A stretch of DNA of 64,000 bases, taken from Flagellimonas ochracea. GTDB lineage: Bacteria; Bacteroidota; Bacteroidia; Flavobacteriales; Flavobacteriaceae. This document shows, piece by piece, positions 55,576-62,615 of this stretch. The translations under genes and the position numbers were made by a program. Where the stretch lies: the NCBI RefSeq assembly GCF_009903685.1, contig NZ_JAAABI010000001.1, forward strand, positions 806,001-870,000. Reading direction: 5' to 3'. Position 1 is the first letter of the stretch. Each line of letters opens with the position of its first letter. The notes under the pieces were generated by a model. The model searched no databases. It worked only from the letters and a program-made list of their open reading frames with translations, and was not told the DNA's origin.

Positions 55576-56664
55576 ATGCATGACATAGCAAAATTGACAA
55601 TTTTAATGCTACTTGTAAGCACTGTTTGCAATGGGCAAAATCTGTATACATATTCCCAACCGAAAAAGCTTAAAGATGGCTGGAAAACGAACCACATAAA
55701 ATCACAGGGTATAGATTCGACCTTGATTTAGAAATTTTTCAACCGAATCCAAGGTGTGCAACATAAATTGCATAGCGTATTACTGGTTAAAAACAATCAA
55801 TTGATTCTCGAAGAATATTTCAAGGATCATAATGCAAATGAACCGCACGACCTACGTTCGACATCGAAAAGTATTCGTTCAATCTTGTTAGGAATAGCTA
55901 TAGACAAAGGATTTATTGACAATATAAATGACCCTATAAATAAATACCTCAAAAATCCCATCCCTAAAAAAAACTTGGATGTTAGAAAGGAAAAAATTAC
56001 AATTAAACACCTTTTGACTATGTCCAGCGGACTAGATTGTAATGATTGGGATAAAAAATCAAAAGGTCAAGAAGACAGAGTCTACAAGAAAAAAGATTGG
56101 TTGCAATATACACTTGACCTACCAATGGTAAATACACCTGGGAAAGAGTCACGATACTGTTCAATGGGTGTGATTCTTATGACTGAAATTATCAGTCAAT
56201 CATCAGGAATGTCAATAATGGAATTTGCTGATGAATACTTGTTCAAATCTTTGGGAATTGACAATGTAAAATGGGGACACACATCCGACAAAGAAGTCAT
56301 TGCATCAGGAAAAAGATTGTATATGACTTCTAGGGATATGGCCAAAATAGGACAACTGATTTTGAAGAAAGGAGAATGGAATGGAGAACAAATTGTATCG
56401 AAAAAATGGATTGAAGAGTCTACAACACCAAAAACGAAAATTACTGGTATTGATTATTGTTATCTGTGGTGGAATATTCCCTTTACAATGAATGAAAAAA
56501 AAATAATTTCAAAAACAGCAACTGGAAATGGCGGCCAATACATAATAATAATTCCCGAGATGGACGTGGTTGCAGTGTTTACAGGAGGCGCATATAATTC
56601 TCAAGAAGATAAATTAGCGTTTGCTATTATGAAAGATATAATTCTGCCATCAATCAAAAATTAA
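55576..56664 (+). pseudogene. Cassette 8: serine hydrolase (beta-lactamase class C-like) interrupted by an in-frame amber codon
   Basis: One reading frame of 363 codons with a single TAG at 55729-55731. Before it lie a signal peptide and leader (MHDIAKLTILMLLVSTVCNGQ... to IDSTLI); after it KFFNRIQGVQHKLHSVLLVKNNQ leads straight into the catalytic domain. That domain has the SxxK motif STSKS (near residue 100 of the full frame), a Tyr motif RYCSMG, the DWLQY/EYLFKSLGI region and a late KTATGNGGQ in place of KTG. Family PF00144: D-peptidases, esterases and beta-lactamase-like enzymes. A GTG at 55756 could restart translation of the domain without export. A point mutation from a sense codon (e.g. 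CAG or AAG) is the simplest cause. Confidence 0.85.
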
Positions 56665-56673
56665 AAAAACAAA

Positions 56674-56805
56674 GGGTAACAATGTGTATAAGTAATAGCG
56701 GTTTAAGTGACAAAACCAAAATATAAACATAAAACAAAGGTTAGTGCAAAACCGAAAAGTTTGTGAGTAGAAATCCGCTACTACTCATACACGAGACCGT
56801 TAGGA
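56674..56805 (+). repeat. attC-like site 8
   Basis: R'' GGGTAAC, spacer AAT, GTGTATAAGTAATAGCGG; right arm CCGCTACTACTCATACACGAGACC, R' GTTAGGA (56799-56805). The outer arms pair over at least 17 positions with few mismatches. Inner part differs from the other sites. Confidence 0.92.
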
Positions 56806-57093
56806 AAAATACCTGCGGTCGTTCAAGCCAGAACACTTCGTGATCTTCCCCCCTTGAACTATTTTTCCTAAAGGCCCCACAGTACGACGGCAGATATGCC
56901 AAGAATAGCCTTATATTTAATACCCAAAAACAGGCCCTCACAACCGCTGGTCCAGTAATTTACCTAACCAAGGCTATGGTGAATCAGCGTCCAATGGCCA
57001 CAATAACCAATGCAAACTGAGCTCTTGCAACGCTTTTGTGCTTTCCCCTCGATAACGTTGTTATTTTCGTCGGAAGCATCAGCCGTGGGGCCT
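56800..57093 (+). repeat. Cassette 9: ORF-less hairpin cassette, copy 1 (includes attC-like site 9, 56866-57099)
   Basis: No credible gene. It starts TTAGGAAAAAT and reaches the complementary ATTTTTCCTAAAG 60 bp later, closing an 11-bp stem. Inside are TTCAAG/CTTGAA and CACttcGTG, so about 73 nt fold into one branched hairpin. The rest is an attC-like element: AAAGGCCCC (56870-56878) pairs with GGGGCCTTT (57087-57095), with R' reading TTTAGCT, not GTTAGCT. At 234 nt the attC is unusually long, with extra sequence before its right arm. A near-copy lies at 62320-62574. Confidence 0.75.
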
Positions 57094-57143
57094 TTAGCTA
57101 CAACTCAAAAAAACAGTTACAAAAAACACTTTCGTAAAACATA

Positions 57144-57159
57144 GCAAGTTTCGGATTTT
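57144..57159 (+). promoter_or_regulatory. Candidate operator, copy 1 (GCAAGTTTCGGATTTT)
   Basis: GCAAGTTTCGGATTTT lies 47 bp before the AraC-Ogt start codon. The identical 16-mer recurs at 58059-58074, ahead of the alpha/beta-hydrolase gene of the same cassette. A perfect repeat in front of two genes next to an AraC-type regulator is what an Ada-box-like autoregulatory operator would look like. It does not match the E. coli Ada box. Confidence 0.55.
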
Positions 57160-57205
57160 ATAGACGCAAAACCATTCGGACATTCGCATTATAAAATTCA
57201 AAAGA

Positions 57206-58045
57206 ATGGAAACACAAAATCAAATCAATTACAACCGAATTGCCGAAGCAATTGAATACATCAAAACAAACTTCAAATCGCAACCCAATTTGGATGAAGT
57301 AGCGGAAAAAGTTCATGTCAGTCCTACTCATTTTCAAAGGATGTTTACAGAATGGGCTGGAACAAGCCCGAAAAAATTCCTTCAATTTATAAGTGTGGAA
57401 TACGCCAAAAAAATTCTAAAAGAAGAACAGGCAACCTTGTTCGACACCGCTTTTGAAACAGGACTTTCCAGTACGAGCCGACTGCACGATTTGTTCGTGA
57501 ACATTGAGGGAATGACACCTGCCGAATATAAAAATGGCGGTAAAAATCTGAAAATCAACTACAGTTTTGCCGAAAGTCCTTTTGGGAACTTGATTGTCGC
57601 TTCCACATCAAAGGGCATTTGCTATATGGCTTTTGAAGACAATGAAGAAACTGCATTTCAAAATTTAAAAGCAAAATTTCCCAATGCCAAATTCCAACGA
57701 AAATTGGATTTAATGCAACAAAATGCCTTGTTCATTTTTCAAAATAATTGGAGTAAACTCAATGAGATCAAACTGCATTTAAAAGGAACGGATTTTCAAC
57801 TAAAAGTTTGGGAAAGTCTGTTGAAAATACCGATAGGAGGACTTTCTACTTATGGGAAATTAGCAGAACAAATAGGTAATCCGAATGCTTCCAGAGCTGT
57901 GGGAACTGCCATTGGAAACAATCCCGTAGCTTATTTAATTCCTTGCCACAGAGTTATCCAATCCACAGGAAGTTTTGGTAGTTATATGTGGGGAAATACC
58001 CGAAAAACGGCCATTATCGGCTGGGAGGCTGCCAAAAACCAATAG
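57206..58045 (+). CDS. Cassette 10a: AraC-type regulator fused to O6-methylguanine-DNA methyltransferase
   Basis: 279 aa. N-terminal AraC-type double helix-turn-helix (about 5-105: PNLDEVAEKVHVSPTHFQRMF, then LFDTAFETGLSSTSRLHDLF and MTPAEYK). The C-terminal Ogt/Ada methyltransferase domain (about 115-275) has LPI...GNPNASRAVGTAIGNNPVAYLIPCHRVI with the acceptor cysteine in PCHRV. It lacks the N-terminal zinc domain (Cys38) of E. coli Ada, which would sense methyl-phosphotriesters; a separate small Ada-type protein is encoded four genes on in the same cassette. Likely role: direct repair of O6-alkylguanine, and perhaps activation of the cassette genes. Confidence 0.9.
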   Translation: METQNQINYNRIAEAIEYIKTNFKSQPNLDEVAEKVHVSPTHFQRMFTEWAGTSPKKFLQFISVEYAKKILKEEQATLFDTAFETGLSSTSRLHDLFVNIEGMTPAEYKNGGKNLKINYSFAESPFGNLIVASTSKGICYMAFEDNEETAFQNLKAKFPNAKFQRKLDLMQQNALFIFQNNWSKLNEIKLHLKGTDFQLKVWESLLKIPIGGLSTYGKLAEQIGNPNASRAVGTAIGNNPVAYLIPCHRVIQSTGSFGSYMWGNTRKTAIIGWEAAKNQ

Positions 58046-58058
58046 TTTCTTAAATACC

Positions 58059-58074
58059 GCAAGTTTCGGATTTT
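58059..58074 (+). promoter_or_regulatory. Candidate operator, copy 2 (GCAAGTTTCGGATTTT)
   Basis: Perfect second copy of the 16-mer at 57144-57159, 54 bp before the next gene's ATG at 58128, in the short gap after the AraC-Ogt gene. It suggests a second, internal regulated promoter in the cassette. Confidence 0.5.
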
Positions 58075-58127
58075 TTCAGGCGATTACAAAACCAATCTTT
58101 GCAACTCAATATCATAATTTCTTATTC

Positions 58128-58850
58128 ATGAAAACATTCATTCTAATCCATGGTTCTTGGCACAGTGCCTGGAACTGGCACAAAGTAGTACCAATATTAG
58201 AAAATCAAGGTCATAAAGTTTATGCCATTGATTTGCCTGGAATGGGTCGTGATAAAACGCCCATCAAAAATATTACTCTAAAATCTACAGTTGAGAAACT
58301 TTGTAAACTTATTGACAGTATTGAGGAAAAAGTAATTCTGGTAGGACATAGTAAAAACGGGATTATGATTTCACAAGTTGCCGAATACCGCCCTGAAAAA
58401 ATCGAGAAACTAATTTATCTGGCTGCTTATTTGATTCCTAACGGTAAAACACAGGTAGAATATTCTTCCCAAGACATAGATGGAGTGCTTAAGCCTTATG
58501 TAACAAGATACCCCGATACCAAATCGCATACGTTGCAACCCGAAATTTATAAGGAAGGTTTATATCATGATTGCGATGATGACATTACAGAAATGGCAAA
58601 GGTAATTTTGAGTCACGAGCCAATTGAATCTGGTATGGCGAAATTGGAATTAACAGAAGAAAACTATGGAAGCGTTCCGAAATACTATATCGAATGTACG
58701 GATGACCGTGCCGTAACCCCATTCATCCAACAAAAAATGTACAACGAAACACCATGTCTTAAGGTCTACAAAATACAGACAAGCCATTCACCATTTTTTA
58801 GCCACCCCAAAGAGTTGTGCGATGTTTTTCTAGAAATAGCCCATAGTTAA
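58128..58850 (+). CDS. Cassette 10b: alpha/beta hydrolase (salicylate-esterase/MEST-like)
   Basis: 240-aa serine hydrolase: MKTFILIHGSWHSAWNWHKVVPILE has the HG oxyanion loop, KVILVGHSKNGIMISQVAE holds the nucleophile Ser in GHSKNG, and TSHSPFFSHPKEL carries the catalytic histidine. Glutamate/aspartate in IECTDDRAV completes the triad. This is the plant-methylesterase-like group of alpha/beta hydrolases common in bacteria. Its place among alkylation-repair genes is unexplained; it might remove an alkylating or ester compound. It ends 2 bp before the oxygenase gene. Confidence 0.85.
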   Translation: MKTFILIHGSWHSAWNWHKVVPILENQGHKVYAIDLPGMGRDKTPIKNITLKSTVEKLCKLIDSIEEKVILVGHSKNGIMISQVAEYRPEKIEKLIYLAAYLIPNGKTQVEYSSQDIDGVLKPYVTRYPDTKSHTLQPEIYKEGLYHDCDDDITEMAKVILSHEPIESGMAKLELTEENYGSVPKYYIECTDDRAVTPFIQQKMYNETPCLKVYKIQTSHSPFFSHPKELCDVFLEIAHS

Positions 58851-58852
58851 CA

Positions 58853-59566
58853 ATGAAAACCTTAATTGATAAAATAAATGAAGCCAATTGGCATCTAATA
58901 ACAGAAAAAATGCACCGAAACGGATATGCTGCTATTCCAAATCTGTTGTTAGACGAACAATGCGAAATGCTGAAAGCCAATTACAATAACCCAAACACTT
59001 ACAGGAAAACGGTAGTAATGGAACGCTACCGTTTTGGTTCGGGTGAATACAAGTATTTTGATTATCCTTTGCCCAACGTTATTCAGCAAATTAGAACAAA
59101 TATTTATCCGCACCTCGCATCCATTGCAAATGCATGGTTCAAGGCGTTGAATATAGATAAACAATTTCCATTGGAACACACAGAATTATTGCGACAATGC
59201 CACCAGAACGGACAGCAAAAAGCAACCGTTCTGATATTGAAATATGGCAAAGGCGGATTCAATACTTTACATCAGGATTTGTATGGCGATGTTTATTTTC
59301 CGATACAGACCGTTCTATTTTTGAACGAACCCGAAAAAGATTTTACAGGTGGTGAGTTTGTATTGACACAGCAAATTCCGAGAGCACAATCAAAAGCAAT
59401 TGTGCTGAAACCAAAAAAAGGCGATCTACTGATTTTTACAACCAACTTCAAACCCGAAAAAGGAACTAAAGGATATTACAGAGTAAATATGAAACACGGA
59501 GTAAGTGAAGTAAAATCGGGCAACCGACACACTTTGGGAATCATTTTTCACGATGCAGTAAGTTAA
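58853..59566 (+). CDS. Cassette 10c: 2-oxoglutarate/Fe(II)-dependent oxygenase
   Basis: 237 aa. The iron-binding facial triad of the jelly-roll oxygenases is visible: HxD in FNTLHQDLYGDVYFP and the distal His in MKHGVSEV. The arginine that binds 2-oxoglutarate follows in SGNRHTLGIIF. The sequence (GGEFVLTQQIPRAQSKAIVLKPKKGDLLIF) fits the prolyl-hydroxylase-like (PF13640/PF09859) type of oxygenase found near alkB genes; some are annotated as oxygenases of oxidative or alkylation damage. Substrate unknown. Confidence 0.85.
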   Translation: MKTLIDKINEANWHLITEKMHRNGYAAIPNLLLDEQCEMLKANYNNPNTYRKTVVMERYRFGSGEYKYFDYPLPNVIQQIRTNIYPHLASIANAWFKALNIDKQFPLEHTELLRQCHQNGQQKATVLILKYGKGGFNTLHQDLYGDVYFPIQTVLFLNEPEKDFTGGEFVLTQQIPRAQSKAIVLKPKKGDLLIFTTNFKPEKGTKGYYRVNMKHGVSEVKSGNRHTLGIIFHDAVS

Positions 59567-59568
59567 TT

Positions 59569-59829
59569 ATGGTACAACATTACGAATTAACGGACAGCAA
59601 TTTACGAAGCAAAATCAAGCGACAAGAAATCCGTTTTGGCGGAAACAAAAAACTAAAAATCTACGGTCTGTTAACTTGCAAATCAGGCAAACGAATGAAA
59701 CGAGAAAACAGAGTTTTCTTTTCGTCCGAAAAAAAAGCCATGGAAAGCGGTTTTCGACCTTGCGGACATTGTATGAAAACGGAATATAAAAATTGGAAAA
59801 ATGGACTTATTCAACCCAATCCTAGATAA
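59569..59829 (+). CDS. Cassette 10d: stand-alone Ada-type metal-binding domain protein
   Basis: 86 aa related to the N-terminal zinc domain of Ada: YGLLTCKSGKRMKRENRVFFSSEKKAMESGFRPCGHC, with RENRVFF and GFRPCGHC aligning to the RENVSFY and GFRPCKRC parts of Ada. Only three of Ada's four zinc cysteines can be aligned clearly, and the position of the methyl-accepting Cys38 is not certain. It may recognise damaged or modified phosphates or act as a small DNA-binding partner. It is 2 bp after the oxygenase gene and overlaps AlkB by 29 nt. Confidence 0.75.
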   Translation: MVQHYELTDSNLRSKIKRQEIRFGGNKKLKIYGLLTCKSGKRMKRENRVFFSSEKKAMESGFRPCGHCMKTEYKNWKNGLIQPNPR

Positions 59830-60409
59830 AACAAAAAATTGGTTGCCACAAGATGGAACTGTCAATTATTATGGGCAAATTTTGGGTAGAAAACAAGCTG
59901 ATTTTTATCTCAAAAAACTTTTAGAAATTATCGAATGGCGAAATGACGAAGCCATTATTTTCGGAAAGAAGATTATTACTAAGCGTAAAGTGGCTTGGTA
60001 TGGCGATAAACCTTTTGAATACACCTATTCCAACACTTCAAAATACGCTTTACCTTGGACAAAAGAACTGTTGGAATTGAAACAATTGGCAGAACAAGAA
60101 ACAGGCGAAACTTTTAATTCTTGTTTACTCAATTTATACCACAACGGCAGTGAAGGAATGGCTTGGCACAGCGACGGTGAAACTGATCTAAAAAAAGAGG
60201 GAACAATAGCCTCATTGAGTTTTGGTGCAGAAAGAAAATTTGCCTTTAAACACAAACAATCCAAAGGAAAAGTTGAAATATTCTTACAACACGGAAGCCT
60301 TTTAGTAATGAAAGACACCACGCAAACGCATTGGTTACATAGACTGCCACCCACAAAAAAAGTAACAACACCGAGAATAAATCTGACTTTTAGAACGATT
60401 GAAGAATAA
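59801..60409 (+). CDS. Cassette 10e: AlkB-family 2OG-Fe(II) DNA/RNA demethylase
   Basis: 202 aa. The AlkB iron and cosubstrate motifs are complete: HxD in GMAWHSDGETD, the distal His in THWLHRLPPT, and RxxxxxR in TPRINLTFRTIE. The nucleotide-recognition lid lies in the N-terminal half (IITKRKVAWYGDKPFEYTYS). Oxidative removal of N1-methyladenine and N3-methylcytosine lesions is the established role of the family. Last gene of the five-gene cassette; attC 10 starts 10 bp after its stop codon. Confidence 0.92.
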   Translation: MDLFNPILDKTKNWLPQDGTVNYYGQILGRKQADFYLKKLLEIIEWRNDEAIIFGKKIITKRKVAWYGDKPFEYTYSNTSKYALPWTKELLELKQLAEQETGETFNSCLLNLYHNGSEGMAWHSDGETDLKKEGTIASLSFGAERKFAFKHKQSKGKVEIFLQHGSLLVMKDTTQTHWLHRLPPTKKVTTPRINLTFRTIEE

Positions 60410-60418
60410 AAGAGCTGT

Positions 60419-60548
60419 AGCCAACAATGTGATAAGTAATAGCGGTTCGAGTTAACACTCAAACCATTTTTCATTTAATTTAAGTATTTTGTAAATCGAA
60501 ATGAAAGTGGATAAATTCCGCTACTGCTCATAGCCGAGACCGTTGGCT
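60419..60548 (+). repeat. attC-like site 10
   Basis: R'' AGCCAAC, spacer AATG, TGATAAGTAATAGCGG; right arm CCGCTACTGCTCATAGCC, spacer GAGACC, R' GTTGGCT (60542-60548). It closes the alkylation cassette; its R'' region pairs with the cassette start at about 57092 over 13 of 15 bases. Confidence 0.9.
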
Positions 60549-60559
60549 GTAATTTAGAA

Positions 60560-61522
60560 ATGGACGAGGAACAAATCATAGAATGGTTGCTTAAAGGTGA
60601 TGTGTCAATACAATACCAAGTTTACCGTGATTTGTTGGGAATTGATCGAAAAGATTTACAAGACAGCATTTTAGATAAAGGTTGGGGAAAACGATTTTTA
60701 TCCGAAAGAAAACGAAATGGACATTGGGGTGATCGGTTTTATCAGCCGAAATGGATTTCAACGCACTATACGCTTCTAGACCTTCGCAACTTAAATTCGG
60801 ATCCGAACAACAAACTTATAAAAGAATCCATAGAGCAAGTATTGAATACTTCGAAAGCTGAAGATGGTGGAATTCAACTAGGACCATCAACATCGCACCA
60901 TAGTGATATTTGTGTAAATGGAATGTTTTTAAACTACGCATCTTATTTCAAAACATCTGAAAAGAGATTGCAGTCGATTGTTGACAGTCTCCTCAATGAA
61001 ATAATGCCGGATGGTGGATTTAATTGCAGAACAACAAGAAGTGGGGCAATTCACAGTTCGTTGCATTCAACGATATCCGTTCTTGAAGGATTGTTTGAAT
61101 TTCAAAAAGTAGGTTTTGGTTACAGAAAAGATGACATCTCCACAGCCATTAAAAGTGCGGAAGAATTCATACTGATCCATAGACTGTTCCTTTCAGACCG
61201 AACAGGTAAAATCATCCATAAGGACTTTTTGAAATTAGCTTATCCAAGCAGATGGAAGTATGATATTCTAAGAGCACTGGACTATTTCCAGAAAGCTGAA
61301 AGAAAATGGGATAGTAGAATGGATGAAGCGTTTGCAATGATTCTTAAAAAACGGAATAAAAATGGAACTTGGAATATGCAAGCGGCTCATCCGGGAGAAG
61401 TACACTTTATAATGGAAAAGGCCGGTAAACCCAGTAGATGGAATACTTTGAGAGCTATGCGGGTATTGAAACATTTTGAAAAAAATAAAAAACTACAGCC
61501 AACAAAAGCTATAGCGCATTAA
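60560..61522 (+). CDS. Cassette 11: squalene-cyclase-like (alpha/alpha-toroid) protein of unknown function
   Basis: 320-aa all-helical protein with repeats such as RKRNGHWGDRFYQPKW, KAEDGGIQLGPSTSHHSD, MPDGGFNCRTTRSGAIHSSL and KRNKNGTWNMQAAHPGEVHF. This QW/alpha-barrel repeat pattern resembles prenyltransferase/squalene-hopene-cyclase-like folds (no cyclase DxDD motif seen). Probably a soluble protein of unknown role. The C-terminal residues PTKAIAH are encoded inside the attC site because the stop codon lies at 61520-61522. Confidence 0.75.
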   Translation: MDEEQIIEWLLKGDVSIQYQVYRDLLGIDRKDLQDSILDKGWGKRFLSERKRNGHWGDRFYQPKWISTHYTLLDLRNLNSDPNNKLIKESIEQVLNTSKAEDGGIQLGPSTSHHSDICVNGMFLNYASYFKTSEKRLQSIVDSLLNEIMPDGGFNCRTTRSGAIHSSLHSTISVLEGLFEFQKVGFGYRKDDISTAIKSAEEFILIHRLFLSDRTGKIIHKDFLKLAYPSRWKYDILRALDYFQKAERKWDSRMDEAFAMILKKRNKNGTWNMQAAHPGEVHFIMEKAGKPSRWNTLRAMRVLKHFEKNKKLQPTKAIAH

Positions 61523-61551
61523 AACACGCCATTGCCGTGGGGTCTTTGGCA
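61497..61551 (+). repeat. attC-like site 11 (compact, 55 nt; TTT in place of GTT)
   Basis: R'' AGCCAAC, GCTATAGCGCATTA arm, loop, right arm ACGCCATTGCCGTGGGG and R' TTTGGCA (61545-61551). It is less symmetrical than the others, and its R' has T at the crossover base where G is normally invariant. Confidence 0.65.
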
Positions 61552-61584
61552 ACAATATAGACTAACCAAATAAAAATCGATATT

Positions 61585-62157
61585 ATGGAACGTAAAGATT
61601 TCTTAAAAGTGTCAGCAATCGGCATTGGAACATTGTCGATAATACCTATGATTAATGCTTGCAAAACTGAATCAGAAAAGGAGACTGATATTGAGTCTTC
61701 AAAATCAGAAGTTAAGAATTTACAAAAGCCCAAAATTGTCACAAAGAATGAGGGGAATAGATTGAACGTTTTGGGAGACAATCAAAACATCAAGTTGACA
61801 GGTGAAGACACTAATGGACAGTACACCTTAATTGAGCAGAACAATCAACCAGGAATTGGAATTCCACCACACGTTCATGAAAATGAGGATGAGGTTTTTC
61901 AAGTATTGTCTGGTCAAGTAGAAATGAGCGTTGGTAATAATACCACCACTTTACAAGCAGGTGACTTGATTTTCTGCCCTAAAGGAGTTCCGCATTCATG
62001 GAAAGTTGTCGGAGAAGAAAATGCTCGAGCTATGTTGAGTATTTTCCCTGCTGGGTTAGAGGGTATGTTTGCGGAATTAGCGGAATTACCTGCTGGACCA
62101 CCTGACATGGAAAAAGTGAGTGAAATTTGTGGGAAATATAATTTGAGATTTGTATAA
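61585..62157 (+). CDS. Cassette 12: exported cupin-domain protein
   Basis: 190 aa. The N-terminus MERKDFLKVSAIGIGTLSIIPMINAC is a signal segment ending with a possible lipobox cysteine; it has an RK pair but not a full twin-arginine motif. The cupin barrel starts near residue 85: GIPPHVHENEDEVFQVLSGQVEMSVG is cupin motif 1 with His-x-His and Glu, and GVPHSWKV is motif 2. This resembles quercetin-dioxygenase-like cupins; a metal site is likely but the substrate is unknown. The only gene of its cassette. Confidence 0.85.
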   Translation: MERKDFLKVSAIGIGTLSIIPMINACKTESEKETDIESSKSEVKNLQKPKIVTKNEGNRLNVLGDNQNIKLTGEDTNGQYTLIEQNNQPGIGIPPHVHENEDEVFQVLSGQVEMSVGNNTTTLQAGDLIFCPKGVPHSWKVVGEENARAMLSIFPAGLEGMFAELAELPAGPPDMEKVSEICGKYNLRFV

Positions 62158-62167
62158 AAAATACAGT

Positions 62168-62325
62168 TGCCAACAATGGCTATAAGTAATTGCTTGTTCT
62201 CGCCTACTTCTGAAAAATTGCTGGCGCCAGTTCGTTTCGCTCGTGTCTCGTGGATTTTCAGTTTGGTGTGTACTTGCAAGGTTAAGTGCTGACCCCCGCT
62301 ACTACTCATAGCGAGACCTTTAGGA
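62168..62325 (+). repeat. attC-like site 12 (R' TTT; extended central loop)
   Basis: R'' TGCCAAC, AATGGCTATAAGTAATTGC, central segment with CTGGCGCCAG palindrome, right arm CTACTACTCATAGC, spacer GAGACC, R' TTTAGGA (62319-62325). Nearly identical to attC 14 except for one missing C in ATAGC(C) and T at the crossover G. Confidence 0.85.
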
Positions 62326-62574
62326 AAAATACCTGTGGTCCTTCAAGCCAGATCACTTCGTGTTCTTCCCTCCTTGAACTATTTTTCCTAAAGGCCCCGC
62401 AGTACGACTGCAGATTCGCCAAGAATAACCTTATATTTAATACGCAAAAACAGGCCCTCACATCCGCTAGTCCGGTACTTTACCCAACAAGGACTATGGC
62501 GAATCAGCGCTTAATGGCTACTATAGCCAATGCAAGCTGAGCTTGCAACCCTACTCGCCATAGCCTTGGGGCCT
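62320..62574 (+). repeat. Cassette 13: ORF-less hairpin cassette, copy 2 (includes attC-like site 13, 62386-62580)
   Basis: Near-copy of the unit at 56800-57093 with no gene. TTTAGGAAAAAT (from 62319) pairs with ATTTTTCCTAAA; inner stems TTCAAG/CTTGAA and CACttcGTG recur. Several substitutions fall in loops. attC 13: AAAGGCCCC (62390-62398) pairs with GGGGCCTTT, R' TTTATAA (62574-62580). R'' is CCTAAA, so both boxes carry the T:A version of the usual G:C. Confidence 0.75.
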
Positions 62575-62615
62575 TTATAAGTAATTAAAAAATATAACCT
62601 AGAAAATAATATATT

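Noticed and set aside
56735..57120. Minus-strand reading frames across the ORF-less cassettes (e.g. 56741-56941)
   Set aside because: They span the attC boundary and consist of palindromic sequence; no protein-like pattern and no counterpart in the second copy.
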